This document shows, piece after piece, positions 36,280 through 46,264 of a DNA stretch of 64,000 nucleotides. The notes under the pieces were generated by a model. It saw only the letters and a program-made list of their open reading frames with translations, did not search any database and had not been told where the DNA came from. A program made the position numbers and the translations under genes. Position 1 is the first letter of the stretch, and every line of letters starts with the position of its first letter. Location: positions 312,001-376,000 of the forward strand of contig WPIO01000177.1 in assembly GCA_009760855.2 (NCBI GenBank). The letters are read 5' to 3'. The DNA comes from Cristatella mucedo. Its lineage: Eukaryota; Bryozoa; Phylactolaemata; Cristatellidae.

Positions 36280-37480
36280 GGCCCGATCACTCGACCATTT
36301 TAATCTAGTGCCAGGGATTAAAAGACGACTAGCAGACGAGGAGGGGTGGTTCGAGAGCACACTTGAGAAGCAAGGAGGTCGGATAGGTAGTCCGGTGCAA
36401 GCTAGCTGAGCGATATGCAAGCCAAGCTGAGGATCTTGAAGTTGATTCGATATTTGACAGGTGCCAATGAAGCTCGGACAGAAGTGGTGTGAATTGCTGT
36501 TGATGACAGACCAGACAAGTTGCTGAGTTTCGCACAACAGGTGCAGGCGATTAAGGGTGCAGACACGCAGTTCAGAACAAATTTGATTAATTGCCACGAT
36601 ATCACAAACGTGTGAACCGGTATGGCTGTCGTAATCATGTCTAAGAAAACCTTTATTGTGGTAAGATTCCATAGCTAAAATTGGGCAGATCTGGTAGTGG
36701 AGGAGTTTTGCTTGTCCAATGGTTTCTTTTTAGAATAGCACACCTACATGACGGACAGATGTCACTGGAGCAATGCTAAATGAACCAATCTAGTGGGTGA
36801 GGTTTTCCAACTTCATGGTGATCCCGGGTTTTCCCATCATTATTAGCTTGGTCTTTCCATCGATAATTTACTGGAAGTTCGAGGCCATCCAAGTACGAAT
36901 TTTGTCGATGCAGACCGCAAGGGAATTGATGCTGACCAAGACTTAAAGATGTGGCTGAAGTTGGCATATGTTGAGCTGAGTGTCCAGTCGCTTAGGAGGA
37001 AAAGCCAAGATTGTGTTCAGCGATGACATCGGTCAGAGGGAGAGTAAAGAGCTCGTGAAAAGACTGGGGGCTAAGGCCAAACCCTTTGGTATTCCATACT
37101 TTAAGGGCAACCCCCCCCCGACAAGCAGTCATTTACTACTAGGCTCTGACATCACTCATTGCAGTCGGACCTAACCCTGTAAAGCACTATGCCAGTACTG
37201 TACCTAGGCATGCCAAGAAGGGCTCCAGAAGAATCTATTGGTCCACTGTGTCAAATGCTGCCGAGAGATCTGCACGGTACAGCACGTACAACTGTCTGTA
37301 TGTCTCACATCTCAGCCTGATCGTCAAGATCAAGCTGCTATGTGTGTACTCTAAACGTGTGTACAGAAAAAAATACCCGGGCTCCGCAAGACAAGAAATT
37401 GAGGTCATATTTTCTTGAAGAGTAAACCGAGTAACTAAAGGTTTTTCGAAGACAAGTATTCAGAGCTTTCTTTGTGTGGC
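36280..37480 (-). mobile_element. LINE-B copy, RT to C-terminus
   Basis: Minus-strand copy of the second LINE subfamily. At 37235-37275 the reverse complement reads DLSAAFDTVD, the conserved reverse-transcriptase motif with the first catalytic aspartate. Further left the readings include QLVWSVINSNSHHFCP and FKILSLACISL, the LINE-B equivalents of LVCRERCSCHITP and FKVLSLTFRSL. Multiple frameshifts are present and no 3' tail is attached. It is older than the LINE-A copies. Confidence 0.7.
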
Positions 37481-37529
37481 CCATTAGAACAACATGAGGC
37501 TTGCAGTGTAACAGCAACTCATTGCAGTG

Positions 37530-37735
37530 ATGGACATCTTAAGTGCTGCCACGTACCATATTTGCATGCTGACCCTGCACACATGTCACCTCTAATCATG
37601 TAATGCTTGTTGCCATTGAGCATTCTGCCACTAGCTATTCGACCATGCTTCCTTTGCAGTATACGTAAAGTGCTCTAGAAACAGATGAAGTTCTTTGAGG
37701 GGCTATACAACTGTATTATTATAATTAATGACCTT
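37530..37735 (+). mobile_element. LINE-A 3' untranslated region and tail
   Basis: Starts in GCTGCCACGTACCATATTTG CATGCTGACCC, runs through TTTGCAGTATACGTAAAGTG and ends in a short ATT run. Only noncoding 3' sequence remains. Confidence 0.75.
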
Positions 37736-37739
37736 GTGA

Positions 37740-38300
37740 CATATCCATAGCATTTTCATGTCGGTAGCATTCGCTTGAACCTGTCCTCTATGTACAGATT
37801 GCCCATTTATGACTCGTCGTTTGAGGCTGGCACGGGAAATGCAGATGACTTATGAAAAATGCTGAACATCACGTGCTTGCTGATTGCACTTTTGTGCTCT
37901 GCCGCATTGAAAGATAGCCAGAACCATGCCCAACCCCTACCTGTTCACTGGAGGGCATCCCCATGGGGAGGGGTTGGTGGCAGAATAAATGCTATCCAGT
38001 CGTGATCCTTTATTGACGCTCTCTTTTTGTTATGCTTTATGTAGGTTTTGCACTGGTTTATGTACGTTTTGCACTGGTTCCACAGGTGCACAGTAAGTGG
38101 CTCAGTCCGGGCGAAGGATTCTGTGGAAGCAGCTGCAAAGCCTGGGTCACAAGCTGTCTACAGAGGACTCTCAGCACCAAGAGGTCATCAACCAGCAGAC
38201 GACAGCCAGCCGCGCGGCCAGGCATGGGATGGTGGGGCTAGTGAAGCAAGGACATCCGGACAGCAGCAGCAGCCTGATCGTGAGGAGCCGTTCAGATCGT
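37740..38300. other. No gene recognised
   Basis: Unassigned sequence with a 16-base local duplication (TTTTGCACTGGTT at 38047 and 38069). No other structure seen. Confidence 0.4.
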
Positions 38301-38564
38301 CCTCTCATAATAATGATGATAATAATAATAATAATAATAATAATGCACTTGATAAAGCGACCTCAGAGAACTCAATCCCTTTCTAGGCGCTTTACATTTG
38401 CTGCAAAGGGAAATGCAATGGAATGGTGAGTAATATCATGCATGAGAAACAACATGAATAACATGGTTAGGGGTGACATGCACAGGGTCAGCATGGAAAT
38501 GTGGTTAGTGGCAGCACGAATAAGCACATGAAGGACGAATCACGGGGACCCAATAAATGCTGTC

Positions 38565-39143
38565 CTAAATAGGTGTTTTCACGTTCTTTTTAAATGTGGT
38601 CAAGTCAGGGGATGTTGTGACGCAAGTCGGGAGGGAGTTCCAGGCTTTGGGAGCATACGAACCAAATGCAAGGCCTCCAAAGGATTTGAGGTTTGTACGA
38701 GGTATTGGTAGACTGTTGGATTCCGAAAAGCAGGTGGTACGATGCTTGGCCTGGTGGGGAAGTAGATCTGAGAGATAGGCTGGAGCCAAAGAATGAAGTG
38801 ACCTAAAAGTGAGCGACAAAACCTTGAAGTCGATCCATTGCTTGACTGGTAGCCAGTGCAGGTCGGCGAGAAGTGGTGTTATGTGGCAACTGCATTGCTC
38901 ACGACAGACAAGCCTTGCTGCGGAGTTTTGCACCAGCGGCAATCGCCTGATTGCACATGCTGGTAGGCCAGCAAGCAGTGAGTCACAGAAGTCAAGACAG
39001 GATGTCATAAATGCATGGACCAACTTGGACGTGGTATCCTTATCTAAACCAGCCCGAATTTTAGCAATGTTATGTAGCTGAAAGTAGGCAGACTTGATTG
39101 TGGAGCTGATGTGGTCGTCTAACGAGAGGTCACTTTGGAACAT
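38565..39143 (-). pseudogene. LINE-A ORF2, C-terminal 192 codons
   Basis: An uninterrupted frame covering the post-palm part of the LINE ORF2 protein: SDLSLDDHISSTIKSAYFQL at its start, LVHAFMTSCLDFCDSLLAGL, a CREQCSCHITPLLADLHWLP segment, FKVLSLTFRSLHSLAPAYLS in the middle, and SYAPKAWNSLPTCVTTS near the end. In CR1/L2-type elements this region follows the reverse-transcriptase domain and its exact role is not well defined. The frame is open but lacks its own start, since the apparent ATG is an internal methionine. It is separated from the RT part at 39367-39735 by a frameshift or small deletion, so it is a pseudogene fragment. Confidence 0.85.
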
Positions 39144-39366
39144 GAAGCTTAAATTTCTAGCTGATTCAGCAGGAGATATGCTGGCAGAGCCAATTTGTCA
39201 GCCTTTCCAATTTGTGAATCACACTGGGTTTGCCCATAACTAGTAAGTTAGTTTTATCATCGTTTAGTTTAAGAAAATTTGCTGCCACCTATGTGCAGAG
39301 GTCATCAATACATGAACCAAGTGAGTTGAGAGAATTCGAGGTGCTCGAAGGCTGGGAGGGATCAAA

Positions 39367-39735
39367 TCAAAGGTACTCCTGAGTGTCATCCGCATAGAAA
39401 TGAAAGCCTAGATTGTGCTTGGCAATCAAATCAGCAAGAAGGATAGTATAAACCGTGAAAAGAACCCGACCAAGCACGAAGCCCTGAGGTACCCCATATT
39501 TCAGATGCTCCACAGAGGATCTTTGTCCATTCATGTCAATACTCTGGAGTCTGCCACTGAGATAGGACCTGAACCATTGCAGAGCAGTGCCAGTGATGCC
39601 CAGGCGAGATGAGAGGCGCTCTAGAAGAACTTTGCGATCGACGGTATCAAAAGCTGCCGAAAGATCGAGCAAAACAAGCAGAGACGCTCTAACCATGTCT
39701 GCATTCCTAAGTAGGTCGTTGTATACCCTAAGCAA
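39367..39735 (-). pseudogene. LINE-A ORF2, reverse-transcriptase palm fragment
   Basis: About 122 codons of a non-LTR reverse transcriptase. Visible motifs in order are LVLLDLSAAFDTVD (residues about 20-33, first catalytic Asp), LQWFRSYLSGRLQSI, YGVPQGFVLGRVLFTVYTIL (GVPQG motif, residues about 84-103) and FHFYADDTQ (residues about 111-119, the YADD box with two catalytic Asp). The spacing is normal for CR1/L2-type enzymes. The frame runs into a stop just after YADDTQEYL, and the N-terminal endonuclease is missing through 5' truncation, so no active enzyme is expected. Confidence 0.9.
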
Positions 39736-39789
39736 TGCTGACTCTGCGGAGTGACTAGCTCTAAAGCCAGACTCTCAGCTTTGGAAGTG

Positions 39790-40016
39790 CTGCTTGACGA
39801 TGCCGATCCTCCCACTGCAGGTTGCCATATCGCTAGGAGGCACGAGCCAAGTGCACGCACTGGCGGCGGCAATCCCTGCTAGCCACCATGGCCTCAGCAA
39901 GCACATGCAGCTTGAGCCCACGTCTCCAAGGCTCAACCGGCTCACATCGTGCACACACTCTCGCTCCGCTCGTGCACTCGCATTGAGACCGAGCTCGGTG
40001 CTGGCCCAAGCACCGA

Positions 40017-40050
<34 letters not shown>

Positions 40051-40930
40051 AATGGCCGCACCTCTGCACGGCAGATTGTCGTCAGCCGATGGCTAAAGCA
40101 AAGCGACAGTGCACTGACACACCATCCGGTAGCACATCGCCCCAGCCTCGCAGTGCTGCTAGCATCGTCTCGGCGTACCGTGCTATGACAATAAGAATTA
40201 CAAAGATGCCCGTAGGCTGGCTCTTAACCGTCCGGGCAGAAGCTCTGCTCAGGTTGTGTTGCACTTCTGGGCCCCCACACTTATTCTTCGGTGAACTACC
40301 AACGTTGCTTGATCGCTCGTGCTCTGCTAGGGCACGTGCTGCACATCTTCCGGAGGGCGAACAACTACCTAAGAAGTTGCTGTTTTGTTGAGTTAAAGGA
40401 AGCGATTTTGACTGGCCATTGGTCTTTGCCACACAGTGACTGGTCTGGTAGCAGCAGCTGCAGGTGCAGTGGTAGAGGGCAGTGGGTGCCAGAGAGCATT
40501 CTGCCTTCACTGGGAGGAGTGAGATGTGAGTTCATTGGCGATTGTCCAGCCATTAGCTGCTGAACTTGGGAAGTGGAGATTTATTGCCGGTCAGCCTCTG
40601 GCATCAGCTGTGACATGCAAGTAGCTCTGTTTTTTACAGCCTCTGCCCATCAGGTCCATCGGCCTCGATTGAAGCTGTCCATCTACAATCTGACAGGCAA
40701 CATGACGCAGCAGCACAGCAGGGTGGTAGCAGCACAGCCAGCAGCAGCACTCGCCGCAGCAGCAGTGGTGGCTGAGGCAGCACTAACTGCAATAAAAGGC
40801 CTAACAAATGCCAAAACACTCGGTCAGCCTGCCGCCGAACGAACGAAGCAGAGCAGGCTTGTCAGTGCAGAGCTGCATTCTCACAGCCGGAAGGCCCCTC
40901 GTTTGCATGTCCCGAGCCCAAACACGCACG
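39790..40930. other. No gene recognised; (AC)n at 40020-40048
   Basis: A perfect AC array of about 14 units lies at 40020-40048. Around it are GC-richer sequence and CAG/GCA-rich words (about 40705-40770). Overlapping open frames on both strands up to 157 codons lack motifs. Confidence 0.45.
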
Positions 40931-40939
40931 TGGCATGCC

Positions 40940-41055
40940 TACGTACGGTCTATAACTCAGCAGCTAGGCTTGCCTGTCGTAAACGTTGCACTTGCCACAT
41001 CACAATATGTCTCACCAATCCCTGCTGGCTCCCGTCTAAGAGCTGAAAGCTCTGA
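40940..41055 (+). mobile_element. LINE-A short internal fragment
   Basis: The reading VYNSAARLACRKRCTCHITI corresponds to LVQNSAARLVCRERCSCHIT of the LINE-A ORF2. Similarity ends at about 41055, after CTGGCTCCCGTCTAAGAGC. Confidence 0.6.
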
Positions 41056-41409
41056 AGGCTCGACACTGCATTGATGCTGCTGTAAATGCAGCTTGGCTCG
41101 ATTCTTTGCTTCATTAGACACAGTTACTAACAGGCAGTGGAGCATGTTTATCTCACCGATGCAGGAGCTTGTCTGCAATCACGTCATGCCAGAAGCAGCA
41201 GCATTTCACTTGAGTTAAGTCCTGTTGGGGCGGGCAGCAGAAGGGCAGCAAAAGCTGGTGAAGGATGGATGGGGTCGGAGGCTATTTTTTGTGTGACCTG
41301 GCCCACCGAAGCCATCTAATAGAGCTTAGGGGCTAATTAAGGACCACCCTCCTGCTGGATCGTGTTCATGACTTATTTCTTGATGTAATTAATCTTTTTT
41401 CGAGCCTTG

Positions 41410-41800
41410 GTGGCACTTGGCACTTATTCAATCCTTTACTTAACACCACTTCTGTCTGTGGTCACCGGCTCTCTATTATGCATCGAATCGATTTTAAGAT
41501 CTTCAGTTTAGCTTACAGGTAACTTCAATCGCTTATTCCAGCCTTGACCTATCCGACACCCTCCCATCCGTGCTCTCGTACCATCTGCTCATCGGCTTTC
41601 AGTCGTCTCCCTATTCCTTGAACTAAAACTGAGATAGTTAGATGATCCTGCCTTGAGCTCGCCTGGATCAAAGGCTTAAAACTTACTTGTGGTATCAGTT
41701 ACCAATTGCATTGACCTTGCAACCATCAAGTCTCAGCTAAATCCGGTCAGCTTTCACCTCGCCCGGACGACCTAGTAGTCATTTTTTGCTCAGCAAGGGG
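41410..41800 (+). mobile_element. LINE-B fragment, C-terminal region
   Basis: The plus strand carries CATCGAATCGATTTTAAGAT then CTTCAGTTTAGCTTACAGG, the nucleotide equivalent of the HRIDFKIFSLAYR reading of LINE-B, followed by a decayed C-terminal part. No tail is visible. Confidence 0.5.
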
Positions 41801-41819
41801 TCAGCCTTGACCATAGTGG

Positions 41820-42600
41820 ACTAAATCGGCATGCGTGGAGGCTTGCACATAAATTTGTTGCGACCAAGTTCAAGGCCCGAGATAACGATATGCTTTCCTA
41901 GCAATTCTAGTAAGACACGACGTGGTGGCTTTAACTTATTTTTCACAGGTATACTTTGAGCGAATTCGATGGTAGTAAGGAAATGGCTCAGCAGATGAAT
42001 CCTGCCGCTGTCCAGGTGTGAGCCACAGAGGTGGCCCAGACTGACTCTTTGTGCACGAACACACGACCGCAGTGGCTCTGAGCCTCTAATCACTGCTGAC
42101 ACCCTAGCCGACACAAGGGAGTTCGTTATCAGCTAGCAGGGAGTCTCAGTGTTACATGATCCGCCAGCCAGGTCCATTCCCACAAGCCAATCGCCAAGAG
42201 GTTCGACCGCGAATGCTAGGCAGCACTAGCTCGCTGCGACGGATAGCCTCGACCTCGCCCACAGCCTCCGAGCGGTCCTAAAACGTATCCTTCGGGACAT
42301 GAGGCTCTTTTCAAAAAGCATCGTGTCGAGCATCTGTGAGCCGCTATCGATGATCAGCGGTCCTGATTCAGAGCAGACATCCCGGTGAGAGTGAGAGCTT
42401 CAAGTCCGGCAGCACAGTCCTGGAATCAGCTGTGCTCAGCCCTGCCAATCAAGGCTCATTATCTAGCAGCAGTGCTTTGTAATTAGTGCTGGGGGGGGGT
42501 ATTCTAACCGCTACATTAGCTCCGGCACCAGGACAACCATCTTGCTCTTTATAAATGCAAATCGTAACTAGCATCCGCTGAAAATTAACGTATCGGTGGA
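41820..42600. other. No gene recognised
   Basis: Unassigned; a G run lies at 42491-42499. The minus frame of 97 codons (41821-42114) has no recognisable domain. Confidence 0.4.
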
Positions 42601-42611
42601 GTTGGAAGTGT

Positions 42612-42768
42612 CACGCTGGTTTAGCCCAGTGGTGAGGTGCTCGCCTCGAACCAAGGTCAAGGTGAATTTATTTAACGACTCGAGGTCGTTGGCTCGAATC
42701 CTGTAGCACATATGAAGAGTCTGATGAGAGATCATGTTCTCTTGAGGCAGCATACAAATTAATTATTT
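42612..42768 (+). mobile_element. SINE-B, plus orientation
   Basis: Head GCTGGTTTAGCCCAGTGGTG (A box TAGCCCAGTGG), a 30-base insertion relative to other copies, B-box region GTTGGCTCGAATCC, then a tail ATGTTCTCTTGAGGCAGC. Its polarity is opposite to the other SINE-B copies. Confidence 0.75.
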
Positions 42769-43239
42769 ATATTTCAACCCTGCATGACACAAAGAGCTGG
42801 AACGCTGGCTGTGAAGAAACTGCACGAAGTTGGTACTGTCTGAGTAAACATTCTGCCTAAAGGCCTAGAAAACTATAGAACAAGTGCCGCTCTCTAGCGT
42901 ATTAGCACAGGCTTCATTACTGCAGAACCGCTGGGTCTACTGAGAGCTGTAGGCTCATATGGGTTGATACAGTTCGTGTTATAATTAGTATTTTTCAAGT
43001 CTTCACAGCAACTCCTGGAATGCGAGTAACAGTCCTTGGTTGTGAGCTCACATATTGTAGGATAATAGCTACAGCATGCACTATACACGAAGTTTTAAGG
43101 GCACAGGGCCTGAGATGCAGTCATGGCTTTCTGGGTAAAAAATAAAAAATGCTGCTTAACTAGAGTGCTATGCGCTTGTGTAGCATACTGCAGGTAGCGA
43201 CTAAAGAAAAGGAATTCATGAAAAGTAAAAGCTGATTCA

Positions 43240-43322
43240 GTAATCCTATTTAAATAGCGGCAGAAGAGCCGCCATGGCTATTGCTTTAGCTGGCAGTAGG
43301 CAATACAGATTTACCTGGTGCA
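43240..43322 (-). mobile_element. SINE-A, left half of a copy split by a DNA transposon
   Basis: GCTGATTCAGTAATCCTATT, then GAAGAGCCGCCATGGCTATT and TTTACCTGGTGCA follow the SINE-A minus-strand order and stop where the CAGTGGCCGAGCCAG terminus begins. The missing B-box end appears at 43975. Confidence 0.7.
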
Positions 43323-43587
43323 CAGTGGCCGAGCCAGTGGGCAGGGGGGACATCCCCCTCCCCAGAGCTGGGCAGCGAGCTGGGCCGATCTAGTCGTACG
43401 CCCAGCGACCTTCACCGACGAAGAAGTAATGCTTTAATTCCTAACAATGAGCAAATGCCGAATTCGTGTAGAATAAGCATTGCAATGTATGCTTACAATT
43501 TTTTATTAATTTCGGGTCTGGCCCGCCGACTTGAAAAATGCGGGTGCCCCCTTGAGACAAATTTTGCAGGTCATGCACCTAGATTAG

Positions 43588-43757
43588 TGAGCCGCGATGG
43601 CGCACTAGGTAAGGCGGTTGCTTTCACGACCTCGGGACCGAGGTCGTGGGTTCGATTCCTGCCGTGGGCGATCCTTTATCGCCACCGCAAGCGGCGATGA
43701 TAGCCGTAAAGGCTCTTCTGTCGCTATACAAAAAGAGGCTGTTTAATCAGCTAGGAT
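43588..43757 (+). mobile_element. SINE-A, full length, best copy
   Basis: Plus orientation. Head GTGAGCCGCGATGGCGCACT then AGGTAAGGCGG, a perfect small inverted repeat CCTCGGGACCGAGG, B box GTGGGTTCGATTCC (fits GWTCRANNC), body GGCGATGATAGCCGTAAAGG, and 3' end GAGGCTGTTTAATCAGCT followed by (ATTT)n. It looks like a tRNA-derived SINE with a distinct 3' end that does not match LINE-A, so its partner LINE is not identified here. Confidence 0.9.
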
Positions 43758-43775
43758 TTATTTATTTATTTAGAC

Positions 43776-43940
43776 AAGTGGTTTGCGAACTTCCTAATGC
43801 CACGACCCTTTAACACAGTTCCTCATGTTGTGGCGACCCGCAACCATAAAATTATTGTGTTTTCCGATGGTCTTAGGCGACCCCTGTAAAAGGGTCGTTC
43901 GACCCCCAAAGGGGTCGCGACCCATAGGTTGAGAAACGCT
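43776..43940. mobile_element. SPIN-like hAT miniature element
   Basis: About 165 bases with imperfect inverted ends (AGTGGTTTGCGAACTTCC on the left; reverse complement of AGGTTGAGAAACGCT on the right). Internal blocks are TTCCTAATGCCACGACCC, CAGTTCCTCATGTTG, GTGTTTTCCGATGGTCTTAG and GACCCCCAAAGGGGTCGCGA. From memory these match the ends of SPIN nonautonomous hAT elements, known for horizontal transfer among animals; I could not run a search. Flanking octamers ATTTAGAC and GCCTAGAC agree at 5 of 8 positions with a central TA, as expected of Buster-type hAT target duplications. Confidence 0.8.
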
Positions 43941-43970
43941 GCCTAGACGAAAACCCTGGCTCCGCCACTG

Positions 43971-44025
43971 CAGCAATGCGGGACTCAAACCCACGACCTA
44001 GATCGGAAACTGCAAGCACCTGAAA
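43971..44025 (-). mobile_element. SINE-A, right half of the split copy
   Basis: GCGGGACTCAAACCCACGAC followed by CTAGATCGGAAACTGC is the B-box end of SINE-A in minus orientation, resuming after the transposon. Compare the same region of the neighbouring copy at 44145-44175. Confidence 0.65.
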
Positions 44026-44083
44026 AAAGTAAAGGGCAGGTCAGCCGACCGTATGAACAACATTGGCATAACGGCTGGGGAGC

Positions 44084-44205
44084 TTTAAAGGCTATTCCCA
44101 TCGCTTAGAAGTGGCTAATATAGAATTTACTGGTGTAGGACTCGAACCCACGGCCTAAATCGTAAAGGGCGAACAACTTAACTCTGAGCTAAGACCCATG
44201 CTTAG
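44084..44205 (-). mobile_element. SINE-A-related copy
   Basis: Body AAAGGCTATTCCCATCGCTT, B box GGACTCGAACCCACGGCC and head ACTCTGAGCTAAGACCC. The head differs from the main SINE-A (CACCTCACCTAGTG), so this may be a subfamily founded on another tRNA. Confidence 0.7.
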
Positions 44206-44214
44206 AGGCGATAT

Positions 44215-45315
44215 CTAGGAACAATATTGAAAGTTTGAGCCTGAAAGCGCAGTTCATCTTGGTTGGTCTACGAATTCCTTGTCCCAAAACCTCGCCATTT
44301 CATTTCTGCTCTTTTGCTAACGCCGTGTTAGTCGTCATTCAGTGTACCAATTGACACTTGACTTCAAGCTACTTTTTAAATGAATGTTTTCTTGAAACGT
44401 GTAGATTTCGTGACTATGGACGACGAGCACTTAAAAAGTACCAATAACACGTTGTCTCTGGAAGAATTCTCAATAATTTCATAGATGTTATAGGCTTTTT
44501 AATTGGGTAAACCTTGGGCGAAACCGAGTCAACAACAGACATTATATATACCAATTTTGACGTTCTTACTACTGAACACGAGGATAACAGGTGTGCTTCC
44601 AAATACATATATTTTATCTGAAATAAGTGAATAGTTGGACGATAAATGTCTAAAGTATCACCTTTGCTATTTTAGCGATGCTACGAATAAGAAAATAAGA
44701 ACAACTATATTAATAAGTCAGTCCTCACATTTCCAATAGGTGTTCTTATGACAATCGATCGCCTACTTGAAGCGGTAGCTGCACACTTGACGATGAGTTT
44801 GGGCGGATGATTGGGAAGAAATTGGCCGTGCCGCCGCCCTGCGATGCAGAACGAGCTCAATCAGGAAAGATTCGTGCGAACTTGAAGATCTACGTGTGAC
44901 CTTGCTGCGGTTGGGACTTGTGTGGCGGTCTATGGAGCAGGTTTTAACGACGCAATTTTGGCCGTCCAGTGACGAGTGATCGCCTTGGATACCTGCCGCC
45001 AATATTGACTCAGAAGCCGTTAGCCTGTGGGCACCTCCGTCGGAAGGCCTTTAGAAACCTCGGAGGCTCCATCCTGAGATTGACCCTGAAGCTACTCGAT
45101 GACGACGCCATCGCATAGTGATCTTTAGACCGTCTAAGAAAACCCCACTAGCCCCCTTAAAACTAAAGCACTCTCAGAAGTGCCTGTCTCTGACGTGCCT
45201 GCCGGCCAGCCTCGTTCGCCCCTTCTACAGTTATTCTGGAGACTGAATTGGGAGCTACCCGCTTGGCCCAGTTCGCGTGAATTTTGCTTGGCTCAATTCG
45301 CATGAATTTTTCACT
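44215..45315. other. No gene recognised
   Basis: AT-richer sequence to about 44760, then more balanced composition. No repeats or supportable exons seen. Confidence 0.4.
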
Positions 45316-45320
45316 ATAGT

Positions 45321-45428
45321 AGCTGATTTAACTGTCTTTTTTGTATAGCGATAGAAGAGATTTAAAGGCTACCACCATCGCTTGCAGCAGCAGCAAAGGA
45401 TCGCCCACTGCAGGATTCGAACCCACGA
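45321..45428 (-). mobile_element. SINE-A, head missing
   Basis: AGCTGATTTAACTGTCTTTT, AAAGGCTACCACCATCGCTT and GCAGGATTCGAACCCACGAC. The copy ends at the B box. The last is the end nearest the SINE 5' head, consistent with 5' truncation during target-primed insertion. Confidence 0.85.
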
Positions 45429-45504
45429 CTATGTGCTTATGTGTGGTGAATTGCATCAGTTATAATCAGTAATCAGTTGGCCAGCTTCCTGTCAAGCGTA
45501 TCTA

Positions 45505-45575
45505 ATGTACCGAAAAAAAATCTAGTTCTCTTAGGGCGTTATGCAAATGTATCATTACTAATATCATTGTTATAT
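45505..45575 (+). mobile_element. Solo retroelement tail
   Basis: AAAAATCTAGTTCTCTTAGG then GCGTTATGCAAATGTATCAT, ending in an ATT-rich run. Plus orientation of the shared tail. Confidence 0.6.
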
Positions 45576-45579
45576 TTCT

Positions 45580-46260
45580 GGTTATTTCTAGGGATCCCCA
45601 GTGGAATCTGTGGCTAAAGTCCATCTGGAGCAGCTCTTCAATTCGCGTCTAAGCTAGGTGCCTCTTAAGCACAGTTTTAGTATTGATCCAAGTTCTAATG
45701 TGGTTTTCATATGGGCTCGTGACCATATAATAGTCTTATATTGACGAAGTAATTTCTAATGACCTTCTGCCATATGTCGCTAGTATTGCTACGACTTGTG
45801 ATTACTAGGATCTAGCGTGGCTGGCAACGGTAGAGCGAAAACAAATTGTGGGTAACGTTAGGCAAGTGAACTGGCTTGCGCTCGTATTTTAATTAGTCGG
45901 TGCGGAGTGCATACATCTCTGCGTGAAGCAAATTCACTAGCCATGTCCTGATGAATGATTGAGTTTGCAGCCTGCATATAATGCAGCCAAATTTTGACTA
46001 GACTCAGTCTATCAGCTTAATCGCGAGAGGTTACTGCATTGGAGGCTGTTATATCGGTGGATCTGATTTCGTAGCCCAAGGGAGGAGTGGCAATATGAGG
46101 AAACTCATTGTATTTCGCTAACACTGTATCTCACTTTTCGAGCCGTGTGAAGTCACTTGAGGGAAAGTCCCTTCCGATATTTTATATGCCGTCCACACGG
46201 ACAAGCGGCAGGCGCGCGAGAACTTCGGAGCGTAGTATCGCTACCCAAGTTGGCGAGAGA
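45580..46260. other. No gene recognised
   Basis: No repeat or exon signature visible. Confidence 0.35.
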
Positions 46261-46264
46261 TAAG

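Larger units (their letters stand above)
38308..39772 (-). mobile_element. LINE-A, longest copy in the window
   Basis: Minus-strand insertion of about 1465 bases: (AAT)n at 38308-38342, conserved tail, 3' untranslated region, complete ORF2 C-terminal region and reverse-transcriptase palm domain. CTCTCA occurs at both edges (38302-38307 and 39773-39778), a likely target-site duplication. The 5' truncation lies just upstream of the first RT motif. Similarity to the copies at 29.7 and 54.2 kb shows one recently active subfamily. Confidence 0.9.
43323..43970. mobile_element. hAT-like nonautonomous DNA transposon with nested inserts
   Basis: Left terminus CAGTGGCCGAGCCAGTGGGC and right terminus (reverse complement of CTGGCTCCGCCACTG) form imperfect inverted repeats with one mismatch over the first 15 bases. 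CAGTGGCGGAGCCAG-type ends are typical of hAT nonautonomous elements. The inner left part has G- and C-rich words (GGGGGGACATCCCCCTCCCC). No transposase is present. A SINE-A (43588-43757) and a SPIN-like element (43776-43940) lie inside. Flanking 8-base duplications are not clear. Confidence 0.6.

Noticed and set aside
43588-43660. Functional tRNA gene
   Set aside because: A and B boxes are present, but the sequence does not fold as a complete cloverleaf with an evident anticodon arm, and it recurs as a dispersed family with a common body and tail.
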